Shown piece by piece: positions 8,701 to 16,785 of a stretch of 64,000 bases of DNA; positions within the stretch are counted from its first letter, which is position 1, and the number at the start of each line of letters is the position of its first letter. The notes under the pieces were generated by a model. It saw only the letters and a program-made list of their open reading frames with translations. It was not told where the DNA came from and did no database searches. The position numbers were made by a program, and so were the translations under genes. The stretch spans positions 1 through 64,000 of the forward strand of contig NZ_CAJUCP010000008.1 in assembly GCF_910585425.1 (NCBI RefSeq). Direction: 5' to 3'. The stretch comes from an uncultured Acetatifactor sp. GTDB taxonomy: Bacteria > Bacillota > Clostridia > Lachnospirales > Lachnospiraceae.

Positions 8701-9126
8701 CCCTTTGACAGCCATGCGCTCCTCCCGCAGCAGCCAGCCTGCCATATCAGGGAAGGCGGAAAGGATTTCGTCCGTATACCATCCCTGGCCCGGGCTTCCA
8801 AGCGTATAGTCCGACAGGCTGACCGAAATCCCTTCCTCCTTCCCCTTGCCAAGGAACCATTGGAACAATTCCCACCATTCCTCCGTAAACAATGCAGGAT
8901 TGCTTTCCAGCGTCAGTCCGTAGGAATTCCCTCCGCTGAAGCCATGCGCATAGTTTACCTGCAGTCCGCTGACAGCATGTCCCCGCATCTTTTCCAGATG
9001 CCAGCCGATCCTTTCTCTGGTAAGCTTATCTCCCATCCACCAGTAGAACGGCACCACGCCGTATCCCCGGGGCGGTTCCTCGAATCTCGCTTCCAGTCTG
9101 CCGTGTCCCTCTCTTGCTCGCTCCAT
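5614..9126 (-). CDS. Large GH106-like glycoside hydrolase (putative alpha-L-rhamnosidase)
   Basis: A 1170-aa protein with the opening PFYWWMGDKLTRERI and the DYTLGSPGQGWYTDE, FFSDELNFGISG, WLEGFYGSGWGTSGGEFMD and THGGWWEWAPP stretches typical of GH106-type alpha-rhamnosidases and their uncharacterised relatives. The C-terminal 250 residues look like beta-sandwich domains, the last being GH2-sugar-binding-like (RMVLEIDDISASARVSVNGHE, then PWRFDLTPFLEKGRNELRI). No signal peptide is visible, so action on imported oligosaccharides is likely. The ATG at 9126 follows AGGAAG at about 7 bases; in-frame ATGs at 9171 and 9147 lack sites. The family-like sequence ends near GKARILI (about 5700), and the last ~30 codons overlap the opposing gene. 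Exact specificity is not provable here. Confidence 0.75.
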   Translation of the reverse strand: MERAREGHGRLEARFEEPPRGYGVVPFYWWMGDKLTRERIGWHLEKMRGHAVSGLQVNYAHGFSGGNSYGLTLESNPALFTEEWWELFQWFLGKGKEEGISVSLSDYTLGSPGQGWYTDEILSAFPDMAGWLLREERMAVKGGRPESRDFPDGMLSAHIVTDKGMRRISPEALRDEASFAGMEDATIVIVYAEQQPYSMNPMHPQAGKEVCRRFFGRFEEHAPGECGKALDFFFSDELNFGISGKLWDAFFQEEFRRRKGYDICDYLPCLFGEYEPYFAKIRLDYYDVIVSREEENYFKVVYDWHEERNMVYGCDHGGRGYDLTEFGDYFQTQKFNQGPGCDQPELASDIVKNKVASSIAHLYGRKRTWLEGFYGSGWGTSGGEFMDAVARNFVMGHNLLSVHGMYYSTHGGWWEWAPPCNTYHMPYWDDMGNAFRALERMSYMLSQGVHRCDIAVLYPVMAAEGGIEADRAAQTAFDSVRSLYEKGIDVDFIDHRSVLEAEIRDGRLEKEGEAYRIIILPEMRTVRIGVMRKLDEFCSEGGMVWGIGEPPSFGDSWDSEELRHCLGRIRFGVMVEELADMVGARLMADVIFPAGTDAKKYMLHRFIEGEDFYMVYGGKAGDEYGFHAKGNPVFWNPYDGKRYAVPAREQGEYLFVRLPLSGSELQLISFSRREEALPQWRELPEERRELPLSDEWDFSLLPCLDNRFGDYSLPASDEMVGPQVRAMRWIRSDCREPGGFLDEGAMCRCGFGPYFLKKGSFADRKGYLDAVAKAAGGDREGFLPYEVSMRFGKWDDPGAQGYHGLKGSVSDAFLVMGEKKETMTGTEYVREEEGTGYIFATAVRCGGDCEAHILYGDMEPEFLFVDGVQVMDLKEKLRLSRGDHQVVAAYRGVGRTYLLFAEGEIGKQEYPLSMRWYAQKNLLPMDGLLQGADGAYDWFRFEAPPALERMEMLVNGEAKVWIDGSPARQEEKGEAAGPGLQSRLAVYPTAFTKRMSTVTIRVKRRGICSGGACFEEPVRLYCGEGRLKYGDWGEIDGLASYSGKAVYGQTVEIGEEEIGRRMVLEIDDISASARVSVNGHEAGVRVSAPWRFDLTPFLEKGRNELRICVSNTLTNHYRSIPTRYRGDAPSGILGKARILICPPYTVRQSCPQDARPSDTALPGKTTPAAS

Positions 9127-9435
9127 CCGCAACTTCCTTTCTGCCATTTGACAAATCTTTTGACAAATCATTCCAGTCCACTGTCTGTACTAATCCAAAA
9201 ATAACACAATCTATCCAAAAATAACAGGGGCCAATTTTACCAATTTGTCCAAAATCGTTCCCGCCTGCCGCAAAAAACTGTATTTCCCGGGGCAAAAAGC
9301 TTTCTTTGGACATCAAAAAAGGAACCCCTGACTGCCCTGGAAATCAAAGCAGAACAGAAGTTCCCTGTCGGTTCGTTCCTGCGGATCGCCCGCCACAGCA
9401 AGCCCGGAAACCGGAAGCTTCGAAATCATAAGCCG
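9127..9435. other. Intergenic region with direct repeats and a possible weak terminator
   Basis: Two direct copies of atccaaaaataaca lie at about 9192-9225, just upstream of the GH106-like gene. Downstream of the YitT gene on the minus strand, GGAAC (9375-9379) can pair with GTTCC (9321-9325) directly before a T6 run (9315-9320), a possible but long-looped terminator. No gene was seen. Confidence 0.4.
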
Positions 9436-10356
9436 TCACAGTTTCTGGCTGAAGATGCTCTTATACCCCTCCCCGTAAATCTCCGAAGCGCTGGTGATGA
9501 TCGTAAAGGCGCTGGGATCCTCCTGCCTGACGATCTCCTCCAGCTTCGGGGAAAGGGGCTTTTTCACCACGCACAGAACCACCTTCTTGTCCGTGCCCGT
9601 GTAAGCGCCGCTGCCGGAGATGTAGGTGGCGCTGATGTCCAGCTCCTCCAGCAGGCGGCTGACGATTCTTTCAGGGCTGTCGCTGATGATGAAGAACATC
9701 TTGGCCCCGTCCCGCCCGTACAGCACGATATCCAGCAGCACGGAATTGATGAAGACTACAAGCCCTGCATACAGCGCCGTATCCAGATCCTGGAACACGA
9801 AAGCCGATGCCGTCACGATGATGGCGTCCGTCAGCAGGAAGAGGGAGCCTGTCTTCAGGTGGGGGAAGCGCAGCCGCAGGAGCTTGACGATGATGTCCGT
9901 GCCCCCGGTGGTGGCCCCCGCCTTGAACACCAGCCCCAGGGACACCGCCATCAGGGAACCTCCCACCACGGCGGCCAGCAGCGGGTCTGCCGTCACTGCC
10001 CCCACGGATGCCAGCCGGTTGGTGAAGAAGGAGGTGGCCGCGGTGCAGTAGAGGGTGGAAAGGATGAACTTCCAGCCGAATTTCCACATCCCCAGCGCCA
10101 GAATCGGGATGTTGATCATGAACATCCACGTACCGGTCTCCAGCCCGGTTATTCGGTTGAATATTATCGCGATACCGGTCACTCCGCCAGGCGCCAGGGA
10201 ATTTGGATCCAGGAAGAAGCTCACCGCCACGGCGTAGATCACTGACGCCACCGTGATCACCAGATAATCCGTCAGCCTGCGCCGGAACGTCTTCTTCTCC
10301 TCATCCCGGATCTCCCTCTCCTGCTCTTTACTGACCTGCCCCTTGTTCTCCTTCAT
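9436..10356 (-). CDS. YitT family membrane protein (DUF161/DUF2179)
   Basis: The 306-aa protein has a short charged N-terminus and then the YitT core: VIYAVAVSFFLDPNSLAPGGVTGIAII with further segments, including a GATTGGTDIIVKLLR loop. A soluble C-terminal DUF2179 domain contains KMFFIISDSPERIVSRLLEELDISAT and CVVKKPLSPKLEEIVRQEDPSAF. Family members are five- or six-pass membrane proteins of unsettled transport function. The ATG at 10356 follows AGGAGG by 10 bases; an ATG six bases earlier is too close to that site, and the open frame to 10479 runs into the upstream terminator. It lies downstream of threonine deaminase, separated by a GC hairpin. Confidence 0.85.
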   Translation of the reverse strand: MKENKGQVSKEQEREIRDEEKKTFRRRLTDYLVITVASVIYAVAVSFFLDPNSLAPGGVTGIAIIFNRITGLETGTWMFMINIPILALGMWKFGWKFILSTLYCTAATSFFTNRLASVGAVTADPLLAAVVGGSLMAVSLGLVFKAGATTGGTDIIVKLLRLRFPHLKTGSLFLLTDAIIVTASAFVFQDLDTALYAGLVVFINSVLLDIVLYGRDGAKMFFIISDSPERIVSRLLEELDISATYISGSGAYTGTDKKVVLCVVKKPLSPKLEEIVRQEDPSAFTIITSASEIYGEGYKSIFSQKL

Positions 10357-10383
10357 CCTCCACATCCCTCCTGAAACCCGCAG

Positions 10384-10414
10384 GAGCGGGCCGCCCTCTT
10401 CAGGCAGCCCGCTC
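10384..10414 (-). terminator. GC-rich hairpin after ilvA
   Basis: Twelve-base stem (gagcgggc plus a wobble and gcc against ggc and gcccgctc) with a 7-base loop, between the ilvA stop and the YitT start. There is no clear U tract, so it may attenuate rather than terminate. Confidence 0.5.
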
Positions 10415-10489
10415 CCTCCGGGCATTCCACTCAAAAATCTCATAATAGAGCCTTGGCGCCCCGCAGCCGTCCTGTCCATTGACCGCGGA

Positions 10490-11968
10490 TCAGCCGCCCA
10501 CGTTCACCAGTCTGGGCTTATAGCCCCCTTCCTCCAGGGACTTCATAATCTGTTCCTTATGCTCGGTGCCGAATGCCTCCATAGTGATGCGCAGCTCCAC
10601 GGCGGCGTTTCTGTTGGTGGTGACGAACTGGTTGTGCTCCAGCTCCACCACGTTGCCGTTGGCCTTGGCGATGATGCCTGACACCTTGTACAGCTCGCCC
10701 GGCTTATCCGGCAGCAGCATGGATACCGTGAATACCCTGTCGCGCATGATCAGGCCCTGCTGTACCACAGAGGACATGGTGGTCACGTCCATGTTCCCGC
10801 CGCTTAAGATGGCTACCACCTTCTTGCCCTTTACGTCCAGGTGCTTCAGGGCTGCCACGGTGAGCAGTCCGGAATTCTCTACCACAGTCTTGTGGTTCTC
10901 CACCATGTCCAGGAAGGAGACTACCAGTTCGTGGTCTTCTACCGTGATGATGCCGTCCAGGTTCTTCTGGATATAGGGCAGGAGCTTGCTTCCGGGCGTC
11001 TTCACCGCGGTGCCGTCCGCGATGGTGCTGACCTTGGGCAGGGTCACCACATGCCCCTCCTCCAGGGATCTCTGCATACAGTTTGCCCCGGCAGGCTCCA
11101 CTCCAATCACTTTTATCTTGGGATTTAAGAGTTTTGCCAAAGTAGCCACGCCTGTGGCCAGGCCGCCGCCGCCGATGGGTACCAGTATGTAGTCCACAAG
11201 GGGCAGCTCCTTGACGATCTCCATGGCGATGGTTCCCTGTCCGGTGGCCACCATCAGGTCGTCGAAGGGATGGATGAAGGTGTATCCGTTCTCATCCGCC
11301 AGCTCATAGGCCTTGGCGCAGGCCTCGTCGTACACGTCCCCGTGCAGCACCACCTCCGCGCCGTAGCCCTTGGTGCGGTTGACCTTCATCAGAGGCGTGG
11401 TGGTTGGCATGACGATGACGGCCTTGGTGCCGTAGGCTTTCGCCGCGTAGGCCACGCCCTGGGCATGGTTCCCCGCGGAGGCGGTGATCAGCCCCTTGGC
11501 CCTCTCCTCGTCCGTAAGGGTGCTGATCTTATAATATGCGCCCCTGAGCTTATACGCGCCTGTAAGCTGCATGTTCTCGGGCTTTAAGTAGACCTTGTTG
11601 CCCGTCTGGGTGCTCAGGTACTCGCTGAACACCAGCTTCGTCTCCAAAGTCACCTGCTTTACGATTTCCGATGCCTCCTCGAACTTCTCCAGGGACAGCC
11701 CTTCCTCCAGGGACTGCATTCCTTCCGCTTCAATACCCATCTCTGTCTCCCCTTCTTTCTCAATATTTTCTTCGGAATTTTCTTCGGATAATCCTTCCTC
11801 CGGCGTTTCCGTCGCCTCTTCTGCTGCAGCTTCCTCTTCCATGGACTCCTCTCCCACAGGCTGCTCCCCTTCCATGGGCTGCTCTTCTTCCACGGAATGC
11901 TCCCCTTCCGTGGAACGCTCCTCTTCCATGGAACGCTCCCCTTCCATGGAACGCCTCTGTTCCTTCAT
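10490..11968 (-). CDS. ilvA: Threonine ammonia-lyase (threonine deaminase) with repeat-built N-terminal extension
   Basis: PLP enzyme converting threonine to 2-oxobutyrate and ammonia. The fold-II core begins near residue 85; PLP lysine lies in the GAYKLRGAYYK motif, followed by TASAGNHAQGVAYAA, the glycine loop PIGGGGLATGVA and SGGNMD. A C-terminal ACT-like domain (FTVSMLLPDKPGELYKVSGII) suggests effector control. The core plus ACT is about 400 aa, the usual size of the short form. The first 76 residues are an unusual Glu-rich tract made of six-residue repeats (RSMEGE, RSMEEE, RSTEGE). Both the ATG at 11968 (AAGGAGGA, 10 bases) and one at 11740 (AAGGGGAG, 6 bases) have ribosome sites, so two forms are possible; the latter gives the family-length protein. 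Confidence 0.9.
   Translation of the reverse strand: MKEQRRSMEGERSMEEERSTEGEHSVEEEQPMEGEQPVGEESMEEEAAAEEATETPEEGLSEENSEENIEKEGETEMGIEAEGMQSLEEGLSLEKFEEASEIVKQVTLETKLVFSEYLSTQTGNKVYLKPENMQLTGAYKLRGAYYKISTLTDEERAKGLITASAGNHAQGVAYAAKAYGTKAVIVMPTTTPLMKVNRTKGYGAEVVLHGDVYDEACAKAYELADENGYTFIHPFDDLMVATGQGTIAMEIVKELPLVDYILVPIGGGGLATGVATLAKLLNPKIKVIGVEPAGANCMQRSLEEGHVVTLPKVSTIADGTAVKTPGSKLLPYIQKNLDGIITVEDHELVVSFLDMVENHKTVVENSGLLTVAALKHLDVKGKKVVAILSGGNMDVTTMSSVVQQGLIMRDRVFTVSMLLPDKPGELYKVSGIIAKANGNVVELEHNQFVTTNRNAAVELRITMEAFGTEHKEQIMKSLEEGGYKPRLVNVGG
11831..11953. repeat. 18-bp tandem repeats in the ilvA 5' coding region
   Basis: About seven imperfect 18-base units, built around ttccatggaaggggagcg on the coding strand, encode alternating Glu-rich hexapeptides. 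Units remain in frame, and each contains a purine-rich GGAAGGGGAG or GGAAGAGGAG word resembling a ribosome site. Confidence 0.85.
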
Positions 11969-12102
11969 CTTCCGATGCTCCTCCTTCCCTCCGGCCCTTG
12001 ATGCCGCTCCTCGATGCCTTCCTGTTCCATCTCTATGCCATCTATGCTCTCAGCTTTCCCGCATTCCGCACCTTCCGCAGAACACGGTCCGCCCACGAAC
12101 CG

Positions 12103-13059
12103 CTATTCTCCCTCCGGGCGCTCCCCGTCGGTCTTTACATCGAACAGAGCGTTCACGAACTCGTCCGAGTCGAATTTCTGCAGGTCATCGATGGTCTCGC
12201 CTACGCCGATATATTTCACAGGCACCCGCAGCTCCGACTGGATGGCCACCGCGATGCCTCCCTTCGCCGTGCCGTCCATCTTGGTGAGGATGATGCCCGT
12301 CAGATCCGCCACCTCGCCGAACTCCCTGGCCTGCACCAGCGCGTTCTGGCCCGTGGTGCCGTCCAGCACGATCAGGTTCTCCCGATGGGCATCCGGGAAC
12401 TCCCTGTCCACGATGCGGTTCATCTTCCGCAGCTCCTCCATCAGGTTCTTCTTATTGTGGAGCCGTCCCGCCGTGTCGATCAGCAGCACGTCCACTCCCC
12501 TGGCCCTGGCGGCGTTCACGGCATCGAACACCACGCTGGCCGGATCCGCGCCCTCGTTTCCGCCCACCATGGGCACTTCCGCACGCCTGGCCCACTCCGC
12601 CAGCTGGTCTCCGGCAGCGGCCCGGAAGGTGTCGGCGGCGGCGATCAGCACTTTCCTGCCGTCCTCCTTGAACTTGCCCGCCAGCTTCCCTACGGAGGTG
12701 GTCTTGCCCACGCCGTTGACCCCAATCACCATGATGACGGACTGGCGCTTCTCGAACTCATAGGCGGTGTCGTCCACCCGCATCTGCTCCTTGATGCCCT
12801 CTATCAGGAGCTGCTTGCACTCATGGGGCTCCTTGATATGCCGCTCCTTTATCTGGGCCTTCAGGCGGCTGATGATCTCCGTGGTGGCGTTGACGCCGAT
12901 ATCCCCCATAATGAGGATCTCCTCCAGCTCCTCATAGAAATCATCATCGATTGCGGAAAAGCCGCTGAACACGGAATCGATTCCCCGGACGATATTGTTC
13001 CTGGTCTTCGTCAGGCCCTCCTTCAATCTGGCAAAAAAGCCCTTTTTTCCCTCTGCCAT
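12103..13059 (-). CDS. ftsY: Signal recognition particle receptor FtsY
   Basis: SRP-receptor GTPase that docks ribosome-SRP complexes at the membrane. The 318-aa protein is the NG domain with only a short N-terminal helix. It contains P-loop GVNGVGKTTSVGKLA (about residues 110-124), AADTFRAAAGDQL, DTAGRLHNKKNL and TKMDGTAKGGIA, then GVGETIDDLQKFD. Start MAEGKKGFFARLKEG has AAGGAGT upstream. It lies downstream of smc, the common Firmicutes order, but a hairpin separates the two genes. Confidence 0.97.
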   Translation of the reverse strand: MAEGKKGFFARLKEGLTKTRNNIVRGIDSVFSGFSAIDDDFYEELEEILIMGDIGVNATTEIISRLKAQIKERHIKEPHECKQLLIEGIKEQMRVDDTAYEFEKRQSVIMVIGVNGVGKTTSVGKLAGKFKEDGRKVLIAAADTFRAAAGDQLAEWARRAEVPMVGGNEGADPASVVFDAVNAARARGVDVLLIDTAGRLHNKKNLMEELRKMNRIVDREFPDAHRENLIVLDGTTGQNALVQAREFGEVADLTGIILTKMDGTAKGGIAVAIQSELRVPVKYIGVGETIDDLQKFDSDEFVNALFDVKTDGERPEGE

Positions 13060-13135
13060 GCCTCATCCCACTCCTTCCCGCACTCTATTGTCCATATAAT
13101 ATACTGACGATCGCCAAAATCTGCCAAGCAGCCCG

Positions 13136-13189
13136 ACTCACGAGCGAAAGCCAATGGGGACTTTGCGGCAAATTTCATCGCTCGTGAGT
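13136..13189. repeat. Perfect 12-bp inverted repeat between smc and ftsY
   Basis: actcacgagcga at 13136-13147 is matched by its complement at 13178-13189, enclosing 30 bases. There is no T run on either side, so it does not look like a simple terminator; it may be a small palindromic element. Confidence 0.6.
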
Positions 13190-13208
13190 ATAATATTACC
13201 ATATTTAA

Positions 13209-13239
13209 GAACTGACTGCAATAGTCACGCAGTCAGTTC
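13209..13239 (-). terminator. Terminator overlapping the smc stop codon
   Basis: Eleven-base perfect stem (gaactgactgc) with a 9-base loop, followed on the minus strand by TTCTTAAATAT. The smc TGA (13225-13227) lies inside the loop, so the last codons of smc form one arm. Confidence 0.65.
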
Positions 13240-16200
13240 CTTATCGATCAGGTTCACGCTGACCAACGTGGACACGCCCTTCTCCTGCATGGTGATGCCG
13301 TAGAGCCTGTCCACCTGCTCCATGGTGCCTCTTCTGTGGGTGATGACGATGAACTGTGTGTTTTTGGTCAGTTTGTGCAGGTACTTCGCGAATCTGCCTA
13401 CATTGGAGTCGTCCAGCGCCGCCTCGATCTCGTCCAGCAGACAGAAGGGCGACGGCTTCAGGTTCTGGATGGCGAACAGCAGCGAAATGGCCGTCAGGGC
13501 CTTCTCGCCGCCGGAGAGCTGCATCATGTTCTGCAGCTTCTTCCCCGGGGGCTGGGCGATGATGCGGATGCCTGCCTCCAGGATATCCTCGTCCTCTATC
13601 AGCTCCAATGTGCCCCGGCCGCCGCCGAACAGCTCCTTGAACACCTTGTCGAACTCCCTGCCGATCTCCGCGAACTTTTCCGCGAACTGCTTGCGCATGG
13701 CGGCGTCCAGCTCCTGGATGATGTTCTCCAGGGTCTTCTCCGCCTCCACCAGGTCGTCCCGCTGGGTGGACATGAAGGTATAGCGCTCCAGCAGGTTCTT
13801 GTAGTCCTCGATGGCGTTCACGTTCACGTCCCCCAGCTTCCTGATCTGATCCCGCAGGGAGGTAATCTCCTTCTTCATGGCCGCAAGGTCCGTCAGCTCC
13901 CCGTCCCGCAAGGAAGCCGCATCGCTCAGGGTGATCTCATATTCGTCCCACATATAGTTGATCTGGGACTCCATGGATTCCTCCATGCGCTCCTTCTGGG
14001 CATTCAGGCGGTACACCTCCTTGTCCAGGGCGGACTGGCGCTGGGCCAGCTCTTCCCGCCTGGCGAAGAAGCTCTTCTGCCTGGCCGACAGCTCCTCCCT
14101 CTGAGCCATGTCTTCCTTCAGCCTGGCCTCGGATTCGTTCTGGGCGTCATAGGAAGCCATGATTGTCTTCTGAATCTCTTCGATGGTGCGCTGCTTGCTC
14201 TCCACCGCCTGGCCGTTCTCCCGCAGGGCCTCCAGGACCTCCTCCAGCTCTGCCCGGGCCCTCTGGATCTCCCCGTCTATACGGTCCGCGTTGCTCTGCT
14301 GGAATCCCAGGGACTGGCGCAGCTTCTCCACCTTCAGGTCCCACTCCGAGACGGCGGCTGCGGCTTCCGTCTCCGCCCTGCGCCTCTCCTCCAGCTCCTG
14401 CTGGAACCGGGCGATTTCTTCCTGTGTACGGGCTTCCAGGGCCTCGCTGGCAATGAGCTCCTGCTGCACGGACTCCTTGTCCGTCCTGATTTCCCGGGTC
14501 TTCTCCTGGATCTCCTGCTCCTCCTGCTGCAGGCTGGCGGCGCTCTCCACTTCCTCCTCCATGCGCTCCCTGGCCTGGGCGATGTTGAGCCGGGCCGTGT
14601 TCTGTTCAATGGACTTGCGCTGGATGTCGCCCTTGATGGCCTCCAGGTCCACGCGCATCCTGGTGCGCCTGGCCTTTGTATCCTCGATGTCCTTATCAAT
14701 CTCTTCCACGGAGAGGGCCAGCTTCCCCACCCGCTTCTCCAGCTCCTCTATCTCCCTGCGCCGCCCCAGGAGGTTGCTGCTGTTCTTATAGGCGCCGCCG
14801 CTGATGGCGCCGCCGGGCACAAGAAGCTCCCCCTCCAGGGTCACGACGCGCATGCTCTGATTGTACTTCCTGTTCAGCTTCAGGGCGTTGTCCACATTGT
14901 CCACCACCAGGATGCGGCCAAGCAGAGAGCCCGCCACATCCCGGTATTTATCGTCTATGCGTACCAAAGTATCCGCCGTGCCGATGACGCCCGGTTCGGA
15001 CAGGGCCTCCGTATTCCGGAACCTCTGGTAATTCCGGATGCTGGTCAGGGGCAGGAATGTGGCCCGGCCCAGCCGGTTGGTCTTCAGGAAGGAAATCATC
15101 CGCTTGGCAGTGTCCTCGTCCCTTGTGACGATGTTCTGGATGCTGCCGCCCAGGGCGGTCTCGATGGCCACCTCGTACTTCTTCTCCACATGGATGATGT
15201 CCGCCACCACCCCTACGATGCCCTCATTCCGCTCCTTCTGCTCCATGACCTTCTTGACGCTGCCGCCGTAGCCCTCGTAGCGCTCCGCCAGGTTGGACAG
15301 GGCCTCCAGCCTGGATTTCTCCATGTGGTAGGCGCTCTTGGCCTCCTGCAGGGCGGCGTCCTTCTGGGTCAATGCCTGCCGGAAGCCGGAAAGCTCCTGC
15401 TCCATGGACGCTTCCCGCTCGTTCAGGATGCGCATCTGGTCCGTGACAGCGGCGAATTCCGCCTCCAGGCCCTTGAGCGTCTCCTCCCTGGCCGCCTCGT
15501 CGGACTTCACCCGCAGGAGCCTGGACTGCAGCTCCGCTTTCCGGATCTTCACCTGCTCCATCATGGTGTCGAAGCGCCCTAATTTGGTCTTAATCGTGGC
15601 GCGCTGGTTCAGCTCCCCGATGATGGTATTCTTTCCGGCCTCGATGCCGCTGTTCAGCTCCTCTATCCTGGTCTGGATCTCCTCCAGCTTCGCCTTGGCG
15701 GCATCGGCCAGGGCAGTGATTTCCTGCACCTTCGCGTCCGTGTCCCCCTTTTCGGAGAGCAGAGCCTCCCTGTCCTGCACCCTTGCGGCGATGTCCTCCT
15801 CCAGGGCGTTTCGCCTGTTGTTCAGATGGGCCTCGCTGCCCCTGGCGGAATTGATCTGCTCCTTCAGCACGTTCATCTCGCCCTCCAGCTTCCCTCTGGT
15901 AAGGCCTGCGTCCGTGACGGTGCTGCGGGCTTCCTCAATGGACTGTTCCAGCTTCTCCAGGACCTCTGCGACACGCTCGTATTCCTCCCGGATGCCCTCG
16001 TAGTTTTGGCTGGTCTCGGCCAAATCCCTTGCGGCCAGGGAACGCTTCTCCTCCACGTCCCCCAACTGCTCCCGCAGACGGGCGTTCTCCAGCAGGAACA
16101 CATTCACATCGAAGCGCTTCAGCTCCTCCCTTTTGCGCAGATACTGCCTGGCCGTCTCGGACTGGCGCTCCAGGGGGCCCAATTGCTTCTCCAGCTCCGA

Positions 16201-16785
16201 CAGGATGTCGTTGACGCGGACCAGGTTCTGCTTCTCGTTCTCCAGCTTGGTCTGGGCCGCGGCCTTTCTGCGCTTGAACTTCACGATCCCGGCGGCCTCG
16301 TCGAAGAGCTCCCTGCGCTCCTCCGGCTTGCCGCTCAGGATTTTGTCGATCTGGCCCTGGCCGATGATGGAGTAGCCCTCCTTGCCGATGCCGGTGTCGT
16401 AGAACAGCTCGTTCACGTCCTTCAATCTGCAGGAGCTGCCGTTGATCAGATATTCACTTTCTCCGGAACGGTAGATGCGCCTTGCCACCGTCACCTCGTC
16501 AAAGCTGGTGGCCAGCTGGTGATCCGTATTGTCCAGCGTGATGGCCACATAGGCGTAGCTTAACGGCTTCCTGTTCTCTGTGCCCGAGAAAATGACATCC
16601 TGCATGCTGGCGCCGCGCAATTGCTTCACCCGCTGCTCTCCCAGGACCCAGCGCACCGCGTCGGCCACATTGCTCTTCCCGCTGCCGTTGGGCCCTACGA
16701 TTCCCGTGATTCCGTTGTGGAACTGGAAATTGATTTTGTTCGCAAAGGACTTAAAGCCCTGCACCTCTATGTTCTTTAAATACAT
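13225..16785 (-). CDS. smc: Chromosome segregation ATPase SMC
   Basis: Full-length 1186-aa SMC, the ring ATPase that with ScpA/ScpB organises and helps segregate chromosomes. The N-terminal head shows MYLKNIEVQGFKSFA and Walker A GPNGSGKSNVADA. Two long coiled coils (about 165-500 and 680-1020) flank the hinge (YEGYGGSVKKVME through LVPGGAISGGA). The C-terminal head has signature LSGGEKALTAISLLFA and Walker B CLLDEIEAALDDSNV. It overlaps rnc by 10 bases, implying translational coupling. Length and motifs are as expected, with no damage. Confidence 0.98.
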   Translation of the reverse strand: MYLKNIEVQGFKSFANKINFQFHNGITGIVGPNGSGKSNVADAVRWVLGEQRVKQLRGASMQDVIFSGTENRKPLSYAYVAITLDNTDHQLATSFDEVTVARRIYRSGESEYLINGSSCRLKDVNELFYDTGIGKEGYSIIGQGQIDKILSGKPEERRELFDEAAGIVKFKRRKAAAQTKLENEKQNLVRVNDILSELEKQLGPLERQSETARQYLRKREELKRFDVNVFLLENARLREQLGDVEEKRSLAARDLAETSQNYEGIREEYERVAEVLEKLEQSIEEARSTVTDAGLTRGKLEGEMNVLKEQINSARGSEAHLNNRRNALEEDIAARVQDREALLSEKGDTDAKVQEITALADAAKAKLEEIQTRIEELNSGIEAGKNTIIGELNQRATIKTKLGRFDTMMEQVKIRKAELQSRLLRVKSDEAAREETLKGLEAEFAAVTDQMRILNEREASMEQELSGFRQALTQKDAALQEAKSAYHMEKSRLEALSNLAERYEGYGGSVKKVMEQKERNEGIVGVVADIIHVEKKYEVAIETALGGSIQNIVTRDEDTAKRMISFLKTNRLGRATFLPLTSIRNYQRFRNTEALSEPGVIGTADTLVRIDDKYRDVAGSLLGRILVVDNVDNALKLNRKYNQSMRVVTLEGELLVPGGAISGGAYKNSSNLLGRRREIEELEKRVGKLALSVEEIDKDIEDTKARRTRMRVDLEAIKGDIQRKSIEQNTARLNIAQARERMEEEVESAASLQQEEQEIQEKTREIRTDKESVQQELIASEALEARTQEEIARFQQELEERRRAETEAAAAVSEWDLKVEKLRQSLGFQQSNADRIDGEIQRARAELEEVLEALRENGQAVESKQRTIEEIQKTIMASYDAQNESEARLKEDMAQREELSARQKSFFARREELAQRQSALDKEVYRLNAQKERMEESMESQINYMWDEYEITLSDAASLRDGELTDLAAMKKEITSLRDQIRKLGDVNVNAIEDYKNLLERYTFMSTQRDDLVEAEKTLENIIQELDAAMRKQFAEKFAEIGREFDKVFKELFGGGRGTLELIEDEDILEAGIRIIAQPPGKKLQNMMQLSGGEKALTAISLLFAIQNLKPSPFCLLDEIEAALDDSNVGRFAKYLHKLTKNTQFIVITHRRGTMEQVDRLYGITMQEKGVSTLVSVNLIDKELTA

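Noticed and set aside
14147..15582. Long open frames antisense to smc
   Set aside because: They are shadows of a GC-rich coiled-coil gene with no start sites or motifs of their own.
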